A stretch of 64,000 bases of DNA from assembly GCF_007990755.1 (NCBI RefSeq), contig NZ_BJXA01000001.1, positions 1 through 64,000 on the forward strand, in the 5' to 3' direction. This DNA comes from Nocardia ninae NBRC 108245. GTDB taxonomy: Bacteria; Actinomycetota; Actinomycetes; Mycobacteriales; Mycobacteriaceae. Position 1 is the stretch's first letter. The number at the start of each line of letters is the position of its first letter. Under the pieces are notes generated by a model. That model was not told the DNA's origin. It saw only the letters and a program-made list of their open reading frames with translations, and did no database searches. Below are positions 28,151 to 38,533 of this stretch, in pieces. Made by a program: the position numbers and the translations under genes.

Positions 28151-31100
28151 ATGGCGGTTGATACACGGGACGAACGGCTACAACGCCGGATCGCGGAGTT
28201 GTTTGCCGAAGACGAACAGGTCAAGGCCGCGCGGCCGGACGAGGCGGTGTCCGAGGCGATCCGAGAACCCGGCTTACGCCTGGGGCCGATCATCGCCACC
28301 GTGATGGACAGTTATGCCGACCGCCCCGCCGTCGGACAGCGCGCGTTCGAACCGGCCACCGATCCCGCGACCGGGCGCACCTCCTTGCGGTTGCTGCCGA
28401 GGTTCGACACGATCACCTATCGCGAGCTGTGGCAGCGCGTCGGTGCGGTCGCCGCAGCATGGCAGCATGACCCCGAGAAGCCCTTGCACGCAGGCGATTT
28501 CATCGCCACCATCGGCTTCACCAGCATCGATTACGCGACGCTCGACCTCGCGACCACCTACCTGGGCGCGGCCAGCGTCCCCTTGCAAGCCGGCGCGGCC
28601 GTGCCGCAGCTGACCGCGATCCTCACCGAGACGGCGCCTCGGGTGCTCGCGTCGACTCCGGAACACCTCGGCGCGGCCGTGGATTGCCTCCTCGCTGGCA
28701 CCTCGCCGGAGCGCCTGGTGGTGTTCGACTACCACCCCGAAGACGATGACCAGCGCGCCGCCTTCGACACCGCCCGCCAACGCCTGGCCGGCGCGGAGAG
28801 TTCGGTGATCGTCGAAACACTCGACGCGGTGCGCGAACGGGGTGCCGCGCTGCCGCCCGCGACGTTGTTCGTTCCCGCCGCCGACGAGGACCCGCTGTCG
28901 CTGCTGATCTACACCTCCGGTAGCACCGGCACGCCGAAGGGCGCGATGTACACCGAGCGGTTGCTGAGCTCGACCTGGCATCCGGCGGCCAACGGGGTGG
29001 CGATCAACCTCAACTACATGCCGATGAGTCACATCGCCGGCCGTCTGTCGCTGACCGGCGTGCTCGCGCGCGGTGGCACCGCGTACTTCGCGGCCAAGAG
29101 CGACATGTCGACGCTGTTCGAGGATCTGGCCCTGGTCCGCCCCATCGAGGTGTTCTTCGTGCCGCGCGTGTGCGAGATGATCTTTCAGCGCTACCGCAGC
29201 GAGATGGATCGGCTCGCCGGCGCCGACGTCGACCCGGTGGAGCTCGATCGAGCGGTGAAAGCCGATCTGCGGCAGAACTTCCTGGGCGGCCGCATGCTGG
29301 GCGTGGTCGTCGGCAGCGCCCCGATCAGCGCGGAGATGCGCACCTTCATGGAGTCCGTGCTCGACCTGCGGTTGCACGACGGGTACGGCTCGACCGAGGC
29401 GGGCGTGAACGTCCTGATGGACAATCGGGTGCAGCGGCCGCCGGTGCTCGACTACAAACTCGTCGACGTGCCCGAGCTGGGCTATTTCCGCACCGATCAG
29501 CCGCATCCGCGGGGTGAATTGCTGGTCAAGACGTCGAACCAGATTCCCGGGTACTACAAGCGGCCCGAGGTAACCGCGGAGGTCTTCGACGCGGACGGCT
29601 TCTACAAGACCGGTGACATCGTGGCCGAACTCGGGCCGGATGAGCTGATGTACGTGGACCGGCGCAACAATGTGCTGAAGCTGTCCCAGGGCGAGTTCGT
29701 CACGGTCGCTCATCTCGAGGCGGTGTACGCGAGCAGCCCGCTGATCCGCCAGATCTTCATCTACGGCAACAGCGAACGGGCCTACCTGCTCGCGGTGATC
29801 GTGCCCACCGACGACGCGCTGCGCGACCGCGACCCGGAAGCCTTGAAAACCGCGCTGGCCGCCTCCATTCAGCAGCTGGCGAAGGAATTGGACCTGCAGT
29901 CCTATGAGATTCCCCGCGATTTCCTGATCGAGACCGAGCCCTTCACCACGGACAACGGCCTGCTCTCCGGGATCGGGAAGTTGTTGCGCCCCAAGCTGAA
30001 GGAGCGCTACGGCGCACGCCTCGAACGGATCTACTCCGAGCAGGCGGAGCGGCAGACCGAAGAGATGCTCGCGCTGCGCCGCGAAGCCGCCGAACGTCCG
30101 GTGCTCGACACGGTGACTCATGCGGCACGGGCGATGCTCAACATCTCCGCCGCCGACTTGCGGCCCGACGCACACTTCACCGACCTGGGTGGCGATTCCC
30201 TGTCGGCGCTGTCGTTCTCGAACGTGCTCAACGACACCTTCGGTATCGAGGTGCCGGTCGGGGTCATCATCAGCCCGGCGAACGACCTCGCGGAGATCGC
30301 GAAATACATCGAGGCGCAACGTGGTTCAGGAGCGAAGCGGCCGTCGGTCGTCTCGGTACACGGCAGCGGGACGCAGATCAACGCGGCCGACCTGACCCTC
30401 GACAAGTTCATCGATGCCCGAACTCTGACTGCTGCCAACAGCATTCCGGCGGCGCCCGTTCCGGCGCAGACGGTTCTGCTGACCGGCGCCAACGGTTACC
30501 TCGGCCGCTTCCTCGCGCTGGAATGGCTGGAGCGGCTGGAAAAGACTGGCGGCACGCTGATCTGCATCGTGCGCGGCAGCGACGCAGCCGCGGCCAGAGA
30601 CCGGCTCAACGCGGCGTTCGACAGTGGCGATCCGGCATTGCTCGAGCACTATCGTCGACTAGCGGCCGGACATCTCGAGGTACTGCCCGGCGATATCGGT
30701 GACCCGAATCTCGGTCTGGACGAACAGACTTGGCAACGGCTGGCCGACACCGTCGACCTGATCGTGCACGCCGCCGCACTGGTCAATCACGTGCTGCCGT
30801 ACAGCCAGTTGTTCGGGCCCAATGTCGTCGGCACCGCGGAGATCATCCGGCTGGCGATCACGGGGCGGCGCAAGCCGGTCACCTACTTGTCCACCGTGGG
30901 AGTGGCCGATCAGGTCGACCCGGCCGCGTTCCAGGAGGACAGCGATGTCCGTGAGATGAGCGCTGTGCGCGCCGTCAACGACGGATATGCCAATGGCTAC
31001 GGCAACAGCAAGTGGGCGGGCGAGGTCCTGCTGCGCGAGGCGCACGATCTGTGCGGGCTGCCGGTCGCGGTGTTCCGTTCGGACATGATCCTGGCGCACA

Positions 31101-31657
31101 GCCGGTATGCGGGTCAGCTCAACGTCCAGGACATGTTCACCCGGTTGGTCCTCAGTCTGGTCGCCACCGGTGTCGCGCCGCACTCGTTCTATGTCACCGA
31201 TGCCGCGGGAAACCGGCAGCGGGCCCACTACGAGGGTCTGCCAGCCGATTTCACCGCGGCGTCGATCACCGCGCTGGGTGTCCAAGCCGTCGACGGCTAC
31301 CAGACCTACGACGTGCTGAACCCGTACGACGACGGTATCTCCCTGGACTCCTTCGTCGACTGGCTCATCGAGTCGGGCCTGCCGATCCAGCGGATCACCG
31401 ACTACGACGAGTGGTTCAGTCGGTTCGAGACCGCCATTCGTGGTCTGCCGGAGAAGCAGCGCAACGCTTCCGTGCTGCCGTTGCTGCGCGCCTACAGTCA
31501 TCAGCGCCCGCCGGTCCGGGGTTCCCTGCTGCCTGCCAAGAAGTTCCAGGCGGCCGTGCAGACCTCCAATATCACGCCCGAGCACGACATTCCGCATCTG
31601 TCCTCGGCGCTGATCGACAAGTACGTGCGCGATCTGCGGTTGCTGCAGCTGCTCTGA
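28151..31657 (+). CDS. car: Carboxylic acid reductase
   Basis: A 1168-residue three-domain enzyme that reduces carboxylic acids to aldehydes with ATP and NADPH. The adenylation domain (about 1-640) has [16 protein letters not shown] near residue 252 and YGSTEAG near 412. The carrier domain has [12 protein letters not shown] with Ser683 as phosphopantetheine site. The reductase domain (about 760-1168) has [12 protein letters not shown] near 775 and YGNSK with Tyr950 and Lys954. Most segments match Nocardia iowensis CAR as remembered, with a small deletion after GAMYTERL. It needs a phosphopantetheinyl transferase, which is not in the window. GAGGGAG precedes the ATG. Confidence 0.96.
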   Translation: MAVDTRDERLQRRIAELFAEDEQVKAARPDEAVSEAIREPGLRLGPIIATVMDSYADRPAVGQRAFEPATDPATGRTSLRLLPRFDTITYRELWQRVGAVAAAWQHDPEKPLHAGDFIATIGFTSIDYATLDLATTYLGAASVPLQAGAAVPQLTAILTETAPRVLASTPEHLGAAVDCLLAGTSPERLVVFDYHPEDDDQRAAFDTARQRLAGAESSVIVETLDAVRERGAALPPATLFVPAADEDPLSLLIYTSGSTGTPKGAMYTERLLSSTWHPAANGVAINLNYMPMSHIAGRLSLTGVLARGGTAYFAAKSDMSTLFEDLALVRPIEVFFVPRVCEMIFQRYRSEMDRLAGADVDPVELDRAVKADLRQNFLGGRMLGVVVGSAPISAEMRTFMESVLDLRLHDGYGSTEAGVNVLMDNRVQRPPVLDYKLVDVPELGYFRTDQPHPRGELLVKTSNQIPGYYKRPEVTAEVFDADGFYKTGDIVAELGPDELMYVDRRNNVLKLSQGEFVTVAHLEAVYASSPLIRQIFIYGNSERAYLLAVIVPTDDALRDRDPEALKTALAASIQQLAKELDLQSYEIPRDFLIETEPFTTDNGLLSGIGKLLRPKLKERYGARLERIYSEQAERQTEEMLALRREAAERPVLDTVTHAARAMLNISAADLRPDAHFTDLGGDSLSALSFSNVLNDTFGIEVPVGVIISPANDLAEIAKYIEAQRGSGAKRPSVVSVHGSGTQINAADLTLDKFIDARTLTAANSIPAAPVPAQTVLLTGANGYLGRFLALEWLERLEKTGGTLICIVRGSDAAAARDRLNAAFDSGDPALLEHYRRLAAGHLEVLPGDIGDPNLGLDEQTWQRLADTVDLIVHAAALVNHVLPYSQLFGPNVVGTAEIIRLAITGRRKPVTYLSTVGVADQVDPAAFQEDSDVREMSAVRAVNDGYANGYGNSKWAGEVLLREAHDLCGLPVAVFRSDMILAHSRYAGQLNVQDMFTRLVLSLVATGVAPHSFYVTDAAGNRQRAHYEGLPADFTAASITALGVQAVDGYQTYDVLNPYDDGISLDSFVDWLIESGLPIQRITDYDEWFSRFETAIRGLPEKQRNASVLPLLRAYSHQRPPVRGSLLPAKKFQAAVQTSNITPEHDIPHLSSALIDKYVRDLRLLQLL

Positions 31658-31661
31658 ATCC

Positions 31662-32411
31662 TCAGTAGGACAGTAAGACTCGCAGTCCGTCGGAGACCAG
31701 GCCGTGTACCGAGGTTGCCCGGCGTAACCGGGACAGCGGCGAGATCGGCACCGGGTGCCCTTCTCGCCGCTGTCGTATCTGTTCGATCAGCTCGGCGGGG
31801 ACATGAAACCGGTCCAGCCGGGACAAGGCCTCTCGCTTGGTGATCAACTCGTTGGTCGCCAAGGTGACCTCGGCCCGAGCGAGGGTGAACAGGCTCAGGT
31901 CGATGTAGCTGTCGCGCAACCAGATCCACGGACGGCGCAGTGCGGGCACCCAGTAACCACTGAGGTCGCGGCGGACCGCTTCTGCGAGTTCGGCCGCGGT
32001 GACCTGCGGGATCAAGGCTTCCGGAGATGCCCCGAACACTGCAAATCCGAAGCGCAACAACTCCGCTCGGGCAATCCCGGTGAGCGGTCGCTCGAAGAGC
32101 ATCTGCGCAGCCCACGTCACATGTGGAGTCTCGACCGCATCGAGCTCGTCTACCGGTACGTAGACACAGTGCAGCTTCGCGGCGGCGGGACGGCGAGCGA
32201 TGAACCCGCGATGGAACTGCGCGAGCCGGCGCCGCTGATCGTCGCGCAACGGCCGTTCCAGCAACGCCACCAGGTCGTAATCGCTGACCCCGTGCCGATA
32301 ATCACCGCTGGCGAGCGAGCCGCCCACCTGAAGAGCGACGACGTCGGCGACGGACCTGATCTCCGTGGCGAATTCGTCGAGTACGGCTTCGGCCTCCGGC
32401 GGCACACTCAT
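31662..32411 (-). CDS. Nucleotidyltransferase-domain protein
   Basis: A 249-residue protein with GGSLASGDYRHGVSDYDLV (residues 30-48), the polymerase-beta-type nucleotidyltransferase signature with the metal-binding Asp pair. A helical C-terminal domain follows, as in aminoglycoside adenylyltransferase-like proteins. Members transfer AMP to drugs or proteins; the substrate here is unknown. It is convergent with the reductase gene, the two stops being four bases apart. It lies eight bases before the end of the GT87 gene on its strand, suggesting co-transcription with it. Confidence 0.75.
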   Translation of the reverse strand: MSVPPEAEAVLDEFATEIRSVADVVALQVGGSLASGDYRHGVSDYDLVALLERPLRDDQRRRLAQFHRGFIARRPAAAKLHCVYVPVDELDAVETPHVTWAAQMLFERPLTGIARAELLRFGFAVFGASPEALIPQVTAAELAEAVRRDLSGYWVPALRRPWIWLRDSYIDLSLFTLARAEVTLATNELITKREALSRLDRFHVPAELIEQIRQRREGHPVPISPLSRLRRATSVHGLVSDGLRVLLSY

Positions 32412-32418
32412 ACCTGTC

Positions 32419-33663
32419 TCATCTCACTGTTCGCGCCTCATCGGCGACCTCGACGCCTTCGCGGCGGAGCCTGAACAACAGCACTCCGGCGCAGACCAGC
32501 ACCACGGCATACACGATGACAAAGCTGTTGATCAGAATCTGGGCGCCCGGCCACCACGGCGGAAACAGGAACAGCCCCACCACCACGTAATTGGGGTCGT
32601 ACTCCCACGTCCACGCGCCGATCGATACGAAGAGAGCCGCGATCACGATCCACCAGCGCCACTGCGACTGCGCCTTGTGCACCAGGTAGACGAACAGGGG
32701 AACGAACCACACCCAATGGTGGTCCCAGGAGAACGGGGACACCGCGCAGGCCGTGAGACCGGCGAGCGTGACCGCGAGCAGCCGTTCGCCGCGCTGGTGC
32801 AGACCCGCCGTGATCGCCAAACTCACCAGTGCGACGGCCCCGGCGAGCAGCACCCAGAGCCAGATCGGCGCCGGATGGTGCGTCAGGTGTGCGATGGCGC
32901 CACGCAGGGATTGATTGGACGGGTGCATGTCGTCCGCAATCCGATTGGACTGGAAGAAGGTCGACGTCCAGTACTGCCGGGAATCGGTGGGCAGCACGAT
33001 CCAGGCGAGAACGATCGAGGCGACGAACACCGCCACCGCGGTCGCCGCCGAACGCCACTGGCGCAGCGCGAGGAACTGGACGACGAAGTAGCTGGGGACG
33101 AGTTTGATACCGGCGGCCAGTCCGACGCCGATGCCGCGCAGCTTGCTGCCGTCGGCGCGGGAGAAGTCCCACAGCACCAGCAGCATCAGCATCAGGTTGA
33201 TCTGCCCGTAGAACAAGGTAGTTCGGACGGGCTCGATGAACACGCACGTGATCGCCAGTAGCGCACTGACAGCCACGAGCCGGGCGCTGATCCGGTAGCC
33301 GAGGATGCGCCAGCTGATCAAGACACAACCGAAGAGCGCCAGCAGATTCAACACCAGCCAGGTGTCGGCGACGTACAACCACGGGATCGCGACAATAGGG
33401 ATGAAGGCGATGGTCGAGAAGGGCGTGTAGGTGTACAGGAGCCCAGCGATGGTCGGCTCGGTATAGAGCGGCAGTCCGTGCAGGATGCGCCAGGCGCCGT
33501 CCCGATACACGTGCACGTCCAGCCCGCCGTCCAGGATGCCTGCCTTCTCCAGCCACGGGTCGACCGTGGTGAACAGCAGGATCACCGCGAGAGCAGCGCT
33601 TGCGGCCAGTATGAAAAGTGTTGGGCCCGTGCGTGGAAATTCCAGCATGCGGGACTTGGGCAC
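32419..33663 (-). CDS. GT87-family polyprenol-phosphate-mannose-dependent mannosyltransferase
   Basis: A 414-residue protein with about ten hydrophobic helices and the GT87 pattern: a first luminal loop with DVHVYRDGAWRILHGLPLYT, YTYTPFSTIAF, and FYGQINLMLMLLVLWD. GT87 enzymes of mycolic-acid actinomycetes add alpha-1,2-mannose to lipomannan, lipoarabinomannan or phosphatidylinositol mannosides on the outer membrane face. GTG 33663 or ATG 33648 may be the start; neither has a good ribosome site. Confidence 0.85.
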   Translation of the reverse strand: MPKSRMLEFPRTGPTLFILAASAALAVILLFTTVDPWLEKAGILDGGLDVHVYRDGAWRILHGLPLYTEPTIAGLLYTYTPFSTIAFIPIVAIPWLYVADTWLVLNLLALFGCVLISWRILGYRISARLVAVSALLAITCVFIEPVRTTLFYGQINLMLMLLVLWDFSRADGSKLRGIGVGLAAGIKLVPSYFVVQFLALRQWRSAATAVAVFVASIVLAWIVLPTDSRQYWTSTFFQSNRIADDMHPSNQSLRGAIAHLTHHPAPIWLWVLLAGAVALVSLAITAGLHQRGERLLAVTLAGLTACAVSPFSWDHHWVWFVPLFVYLVHKAQSQWRWWIVIAALFVSIGAWTWEYDPNYVVVGLFLFPPWWPGAQILINSFVIVYAVVLVCAGVLLFRLRREGVEVADEARTVR

Positions 33664-33743
33664 AAGTGATCAACTTACCGAATAACTCGAGCTCGGGCAC
33701 GCCCCCGGGTCTCGGGTGTCGGCGCGTCGTTGAATCGTTACCG

Positions 33744-34514
33744 CTACCGGGCGGTATCCGCCTGTGTCCGCGCCGGTCCGGGGAAGAACATGTTGGTGCG
33801 CGCTTGGTAGTCGCGGTAGTCCGGTCGCTTCTGGACGCTGTAGCACTCGGCGGGGATGGCGCCGGTGTAGGAGACCAGGCACCAGTACATCGATACGGAG
33901 CAGCCGACCAGCCCGAATGTGAACAATGCCGCGCTGAACAGGTTCGTCCGGCCGAAGTGGTCGACGAGTTCGGGCAGGCACATGACCACAACAGCGGTCC
34001 ACTGCATCCACTGGAAGAAGTAGTTGGGGTGGCGGCTGTACTTCCACAAGCCGACATCGCAGCTGCGCTTGACGCCCGCTGTGGCCACCGCCGCGAACCG
34101 CAGCTTCTGCATGTCCGGAGTGGATTCCAGCGCCCATGAGCAGGCCCAGAGCGCGAATCCGGCCACGGTGATTGCGGAGAAAGCTGGATTGTCGGCGGAA
34201 ACAGCCAGCGCGGCGGGCGCCGCGAGCACCGTGCAGTTCGCCGAGCCCTGCACGAGTACCTCCGCGACCAGGTCGACGCGTTCGCTGCCGAGTGACGTGC
34301 GCCGCCAGCGCAGCCGCTGGAAGCGGTACCGAGGCAGCTCCTTGTCGAATTCGCCTGCGCGCCAGAGGGCCAGGGCGGCCAGCCCCATGCGACCCCCGAC
34401 CACCAGAGAGAAGCACGCGATCACACCGGTGAACAGCGAGAGCTCGCCGAGCGCCAGTACCTGCACGCCGAGCACGGTCAAACCCCACGGCCAGGCGATA
34501 TCGACGTAGCTCAT
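33744..34514 (-). CDS. DUF1295-family membrane protein, possibly N-terminally shortened
   Basis: A 256-residue membrane protein. The DUF1295 core GLWKYSRHPNYFFQWMQW and the N-terminal SYVDIAWPWG identify the family, which is related to steroid 5-alpha-reductases and isoprenylcysteine methyltransferases. It begins directly at the VDxxW motif, without the preceding helix seen in many members. The frame continues upstream (AWRTLR before the Met) without a start codon I can recognise, so the 5' end may be damaged or misread. The substrate is unknown; a lipid or steroid ring is possible. Confidence 0.72.
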   Translation of the reverse strand: MSYVDIAWPWGLTVLGVQVLALGELSLFTGVIACFSLVVGGRMGLAALALWRAGEFDKELPRYRFQRLRWRRTSLGSERVDLVAEVLVQGSANCTVLAAPAALAVSADNPAFSAITVAGFALWACSWALESTPDMQKLRFAAVATAGVKRSCDVGLWKYSRHPNYFFQWMQWTAVVVMCLPELVDHFGRTNLFSAALFTFGLVGCSVSMYWCLVSYTGAIPAECYSVQKRPDYRDYQARTNMFFPGPARTQADTAR

Positions 34515-34813
34515 CCGGAGCGTGCGCCAGGCAGGCAGGCAGCGAACGTGAGATCGCCGCGGCCATGTTGGACGGACTCCGGCACCTGCATCGCCTGCCC
34601 ATCACGCCCCCGGTCTTCGAGCTGTTCAACGTGGCCCGCACCGACAGCGAGATCGCGCGCAGCGCAGTCGAACTGACGACCGTCGGGATGGACACCTTCC
34701 GCCGGAAGGCCAAGGAGTTGCTGCCCACCTATGCCGCGTCGGCGGGCTTCGACGCTGAAACGGGTACCAGCAGCACCTGGATACCGTTAGCAGAATCCGG
34801 CACGATCATCTGA
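34502..34813 (+). pseudogene. Remnant reading frame, C-terminal part of an unknown gene
   Basis: The frame looks coding from about 34541 (GSEREIAAAMLDGLRHLHRL) to a stop at 34811-34813, ending in STWIPLAESGTII. An ATG at 34565 gives only 82 residues and has no ribosome site. The coding character continues upstream of that ATG, so I read it as the end of a larger protein that lost its N-terminus. Its stop overlaps the start of the XRE regulator (TGATG), so its transcript may still carry that gene. The family is not recognised. Confidence 0.45.
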
Positions 34814-35721
34814 TGACCGAAGTGCTGGACGTACGGGCGGTGCGCAAAGCGCGCCGCGCGGAACTGGGAACCTTCCTGAAGTCGCGGCGGGCCAAGATCT
34901 CCCCGGACGACGTCGGGTTGCCGCCCGGTCCGCGCCGCCGCACACCCGGCCTGCGCCGCGAGGAGGTCGCACAACTGTCCGGCATCGGCGTCACCTGGTA
35001 CACCTGGCTCGAACAGGGACGTCAGATCAATGTCAGCGTGCAGGTGCTGGACGCGGTAGCCAGGACGCTAGCCCTCGACGACGCCGAGCGCGGCCATCTC
35101 TACCGGCTCGCCGACGTGCCGACCGTACCGAGTCCGCACGCCAACACCGCACTGCCCGCCGAGATGCAAACCATCCTCGACCATCTGACGCCCCTGCCCG
35201 CCGCGGTACTCAGCGCGAAATACGACCTGCTGGCGTTCAACGAGTCCTACGCGGCACTGTGCCCCGGCTTCCTGCTCGGCGAGCGCAATGTCGCCCGCCG
35301 CGTCTTCCTCACCCCGCAGTGCTGCAACACCTACAAGCACAGCTGGGACGACCTGCGCCGCATGGTCGCCTACCTGCGCGGCGCCTACGCGAAGAACCTC
35401 GACGACCCCACCTGGCAAGAGTTCATCGAGGAAATGTGCACCGCCAGCACCGACTTCGCCGCCCTCTGGGCCCGCAACGATGTCGCCGTCCCAGCCAACC
35501 GCATCAAACAAATCCGCAACCTCGCCATCGGCGAACTGGAAATGTTCATCACCAGCATGTCCCTCCCCGCCGTCTCCGGCGCCTGGGTCCAGATCTACAC
35601 CCCCACCGACGAAACCCAATGGTCCCAGCTGCGAAAGCTGCTCGCGATGACGCCCGAACAGCAGCACGCACCCTGGGAAGAACACCGCCGGAAGTATCAC
35701 TCCGCCGCCGCAACAGGCTGA
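34813..35721 (+). CDS. XRE-family regulator with MmyB-like ligand domain
   Basis: A 302-residue protein with an N-terminal HTH_31-type region (LGTFLKSRRAKISPDDVGLP, then RRTPGLRREEVAQLSGIG and VTWYTWLEQGR), and a C-terminal PAS-like MmyB ligand-binding domain starting near ILDHLTPLPAAVLSAKYDLL. Such regulators are abundant in actinomycetes, bind fatty acid-like ligands and often control a neighbouring oxidoreductase. Here the adjacent upstream frame is a remnant, so the regulator may have lost its partner. Confidence 0.88.
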   Translation: MTEVLDVRAVRKARRAELGTFLKSRRAKISPDDVGLPPGPRRRTPGLRREEVAQLSGIGVTWYTWLEQGRQINVSVQVLDAVARTLALDDAERGHLYRLADVPTVPSPHANTALPAEMQTILDHLTPLPAAVLSAKYDLLAFNESYAALCPGFLLGERNVARRVFLTPQCCNTYKHSWDDLRRMVAYLRGAYAKNLDDPTWQEFIEEMCTASTDFAALWARNDVAVPANRIKQIRNLAIGELEMFITSMSLPAVSGAWVQIYTPTDETQWSQLRKLLAMTPEQQHAPWEEHRRKYHSAAATG

Positions 35722-35929
35722 ACCCGACCACCGACTTTCCGCCCCACGGCGCGAAACGGATGCGCCGCGTCGCGCGCATCGATCACCGCATGCAGGCGCT
35801 CGTGCCGCAGGTCCGGGACGTTTCAGGGAAGGTCCATGATGAGTCGGTCGAACGCCGTCTGGACCTCCAGTCGGTGACGACGGACGCCGGAGCATCGAAA
35901 CCCCCAACCGAGAACGGACCACCGAATCG

Positions 35930-36661
35930 ATGGCTGACATTCGCCTCACGCCGGTAACCGACGCCTCAGCGGCAGCAGCGTGGCTCTGCACCGCGCTCAG
36001 GTTCGGAGGGCGAGTGGCCAACGGGTTTGCGGCATACGCGCGGATCCTGCATCCCGCCACCGACATCGCTACCGGCACTCAGGTGTCCCGGCCGCCGGTG
36101 GCGCAGCCGCTCGGCTCGAGCCACCGCGACCGGCTGGACTGGATCGGTGACCTTGTCGGTTCTGACAACTGGGACGCCCCCGAGCAAGGCAGCCTCGAAC
36201 AACCCCAACTCGATGCCTTGATCGACGTCCTCGCCCGACACACCACCACACCGGATCAGTGCTACGTCGGCGTGTGGGAAGGCTGGCAGTGGCACAACCA
36301 GAGCAATCGGGTGTCGGGAGCAATCGAAGCGCTGAATCCCGGAACCTTGTCCCGAGAAGTCCGAAAACAAGCCAGCTTCGAGCTGCTCGACCGCTGGTAT
36401 CTACTACTGCGCGGGCCCGTCCACGATGCTGGCCGCATCGGCGGACATGTCACCCCTCGGACCCTGATCATGCGCTCACCGAATTTGCTGTGGCCAGCTG
36501 ACCGGGCATGGTTCGTATGCACCGAGATCGACGACTACGAAACCTACGTCAGTGGCCCCAGACAGCTCATCGACGAACTCGACGCATGCACACCACTCGA
36601 CGTCGAGATGCTCAACACCGATCACCCCGGCGGCGGTGAATCGGAAGTGGTCGTGGGATGA
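35930..36661 (+). CDS. Conserved protein of unknown function
   Basis: A 243-residue soluble protein not recognised as a named family. Distinctive segments are CYVGVWEGWQWHNQ near residue 110 and SPNLLWPADRAWFVCTEIDD near 183, of a kind recurring in hypothetical actinobacterial proteins. There are no membrane helices or signal peptide. It starts at ATG 35930, 208 bases after the XRE stop, with no strong ribosome site. No function is proposed. Confidence 0.65.
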   Translation: MADIRLTPVTDASAAAAWLCTALRFGGRVANGFAAYARILHPATDIATGTQVSRPPVAQPLGSSHRDRLDWIGDLVGSDNWDAPEQGSLEQPQLDALIDVLARHTTTPDQCYVGVWEGWQWHNQSNRVSGAIEALNPGTLSREVRKQASFELLDRWYLLLRGPVHDAGRIGGHVTPRTLIMRSPNLLWPADRAWFVCTEIDDYETYVSGPRQLIDELDACTPLDVEMLNTDHPGGGESEVVVG

Positions 36662-36695
36662 GACGCGGTCGATCCCGGATCAGTAGGAGCCGAGA

Positions 36696-38417
36696 TCAGC
36701 CTGCCGCTGGCGTCTCCCGGATCTGCACGATCGGAAGAACAAGGGCGGCTGGGGCGTTGGCGGGGACCATTGGCTTGGCGGGGGCGATCGGGGCGATGCG
36801 CTGGTAGGTCGCCCCGAGTGGGGGACGGGTGTCCACCTCGCCCTTGTTCGGCCAGTAGGCGGCGGCGCGTTCGGCTTGGGCGGTGATGGTGAGGGAGGGG
36901 TTGACGCCGAGGTTGGCGGAGACGGCGGCGCCGTCGACGACGCTGAGGGTCGGGTAGCCGAAAACCCGGTGGTAGCCGTCGATTACGCCGTGTTCGGGGT
37001 CGGCGCCGATGACCGCGCCGCCGAGGAAGTGGGCGGTGAGGGGGATGTTGAAGATCTCGCCCCAGCTGCCGCCTGCGATGCCGCCGATCTTGGCGGCCAC
37101 CCGGCGGGTGACGTCGTTGCCCATCGGGATCCAGGTCGGGTTCGGTTCGCCGTGGCCTTGTTTGCTGGTGAGCTTGCGGCCGAAGAGTCCGCGCTTGGTG
37201 TAGGTGGTGATCGAATTGTCCAGGTGCTGCATGACCAGCGAGATGATGGTGCGCTCGCTCCAGTCCTTGGTGCTGAGGAAGCCGAGCAGGTCCATCGGGT
37301 GGCGCAGCACGACGCCGAGGAAGCGCAACCAGCGGGGGATGCGGCCGCCGCCGTCCACCATCAAAGTTTGCAGCAGGCCCATGGCATTGGAGCCCTTGCC
37401 GTAGCGGACCGGCTCGATATGCGTGTCGGGGGTGGGGTGGATGGACGAGGTGATCGCGACACCCTTGGTGAAATCGACTCCGGGCGTGACCTTCTTGGTC
37501 GCCGCGCCCACGATCGATTCGGAGTTGGTGCGGGTGAGCTGGCCGAGTCGATCCGACAACTCCGGCAGTGCACCCTTGTCCCGCATGGCGAACAGCAGTT
37601 TCTGGGTGCCGCGGGTACCGGCCGCGAGCACGACGTTCGCGGCGGTGTAGGTCTTAGGGTGTTTGCGCACCCATGCGCCGGTGCGCGCGGTGGACACGTC
37701 CCAGGTGCCGTCCGGATGCGGCCGCAGATCGGTCACCGTGGTCATCGGAATGACCTGCGCCCCGGCCTTTTCCGCGAGGTAGAGGTAGTTCTTCACGAGC
37801 GTGTTCTTGGCGCCGTACTTGCAGCCGACCATGCAGTCACCGCATTCGATGCAGCCGGTGCGTTCGGGGCCGACGCCACCGAAGTACGGGTCGGCCACGG
37901 TCTTTCCGGGTTCGCCGAAGAACACACCGACGGGGGTCTGCACGAAGGTGTCACCGACCCCGAGATCGTCGGCGACCTGCTTGAACACTTCGTCGGCCGG
38001 CGTCATGTGCGGGTTGCGCACCACGCCGAGCATCTTCTGCGCGCGCTCGTAATACGGGGCGAGCTCGTCGCGCCAGTCGGTGATGTCACGCCACTGCGCG
38101 TCCCGGAAGAACGGCTCCGGCGGCACGTACAGGGTGTTGGCGTAGTTCAGCGATCCGCCGCCGACCCCGGCGCCGCCGAGGATGAGGACATCGCGCAGCA
38201 GATGTATGCGCTGGATGCCGTAGCAGCCGAGCTTCGGCGCCCAGAGAAACTTCTTCAGCTCCCAGCTGGTCTTCGGTAGTTCGTCGTCGGCGAACCGCTG
38301 GCCGGCCTCGATGACGCCGACCTTGTAGCCCTTCTCGACCAACCGCAGCGCCGTGACGCTGCCACCGAACCCAGAACCGACAATGAGAACGTCGAAATCT
38401 GTTGCTCGCTGGTCCAT
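36696..38417 (-). CDS. choD: ChoD-type GMC oxidoreductase (putative cholesterol oxidase)
   Basis: A 573-residue flavoprotein: FAD motif DVLIVGSGFGGSVTALRL at residues 9-26, GGAGVGGGSLNYANTLYVPP, and a Cys-rich CIECGDCMVGCKYGAKNTL segment. The C-terminal VIDGYHRVFGYPTLSVVDGA and NPSLTITAQAERAA complete it. Length and these segments match ChoD (Rv3409c) of M. tuberculosis, annotated as cholesterol oxidase although its physiological role is disputed. GAGGAGC precedes ATG 38417. It adds to the steroid-related genes in this window but shows no KstR-like site upstream. Confidence 0.88.
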   Translation of the reverse strand: MDQRATDFDVLIVGSGFGGSVTALRLVEKGYKVGVIEAGQRFADDELPKTSWELKKFLWAPKLGCYGIQRIHLLRDVLILGGAGVGGGSLNYANTLYVPPEPFFRDAQWRDITDWRDELAPYYERAQKMLGVVRNPHMTPADEVFKQVADDLGVGDTFVQTPVGVFFGEPGKTVADPYFGGVGPERTGCIECGDCMVGCKYGAKNTLVKNYLYLAEKAGAQVIPMTTVTDLRPHPDGTWDVSTARTGAWVRKHPKTYTAANVVLAAGTRGTQKLLFAMRDKGALPELSDRLGQLTRTNSESIVGAATKKVTPGVDFTKGVAITSSIHPTPDTHIEPVRYGKGSNAMGLLQTLMVDGGGRIPRWLRFLGVVLRHPMDLLGFLSTKDWSERTIISLVMQHLDNSITTYTKRGLFGRKLTSKQGHGEPNPTWIPMGNDVTRRVAAKIGGIAGGSWGEIFNIPLTAHFLGGAVIGADPEHGVIDGYHRVFGYPTLSVVDGAAVSANLGVNPSLTITAQAERAAAYWPNKGEVDTRPPLGATYQRIAPIAPAKPMVPANAPAALVLPIVQIRETPAAG

Positions 38418-38533
38418 AGGAAGCTCCTCGATCGGGTCGCCAGTGACTCGGGTAACACTACTACCGGGTAGGTTGTGCGCAGCACCAGGGCGGGTGACGT
38501 GACTTCGGTCCGCTGCCACCCGCCTGCCGGGCG

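Noticed and set aside
33744-34514. Naming the DUF1295 protein a steroid 5-alpha-reductase
   Set aside because: The family link is real but distant, and steroid context alone is not enough; the core motif is shared with methyltransferases.
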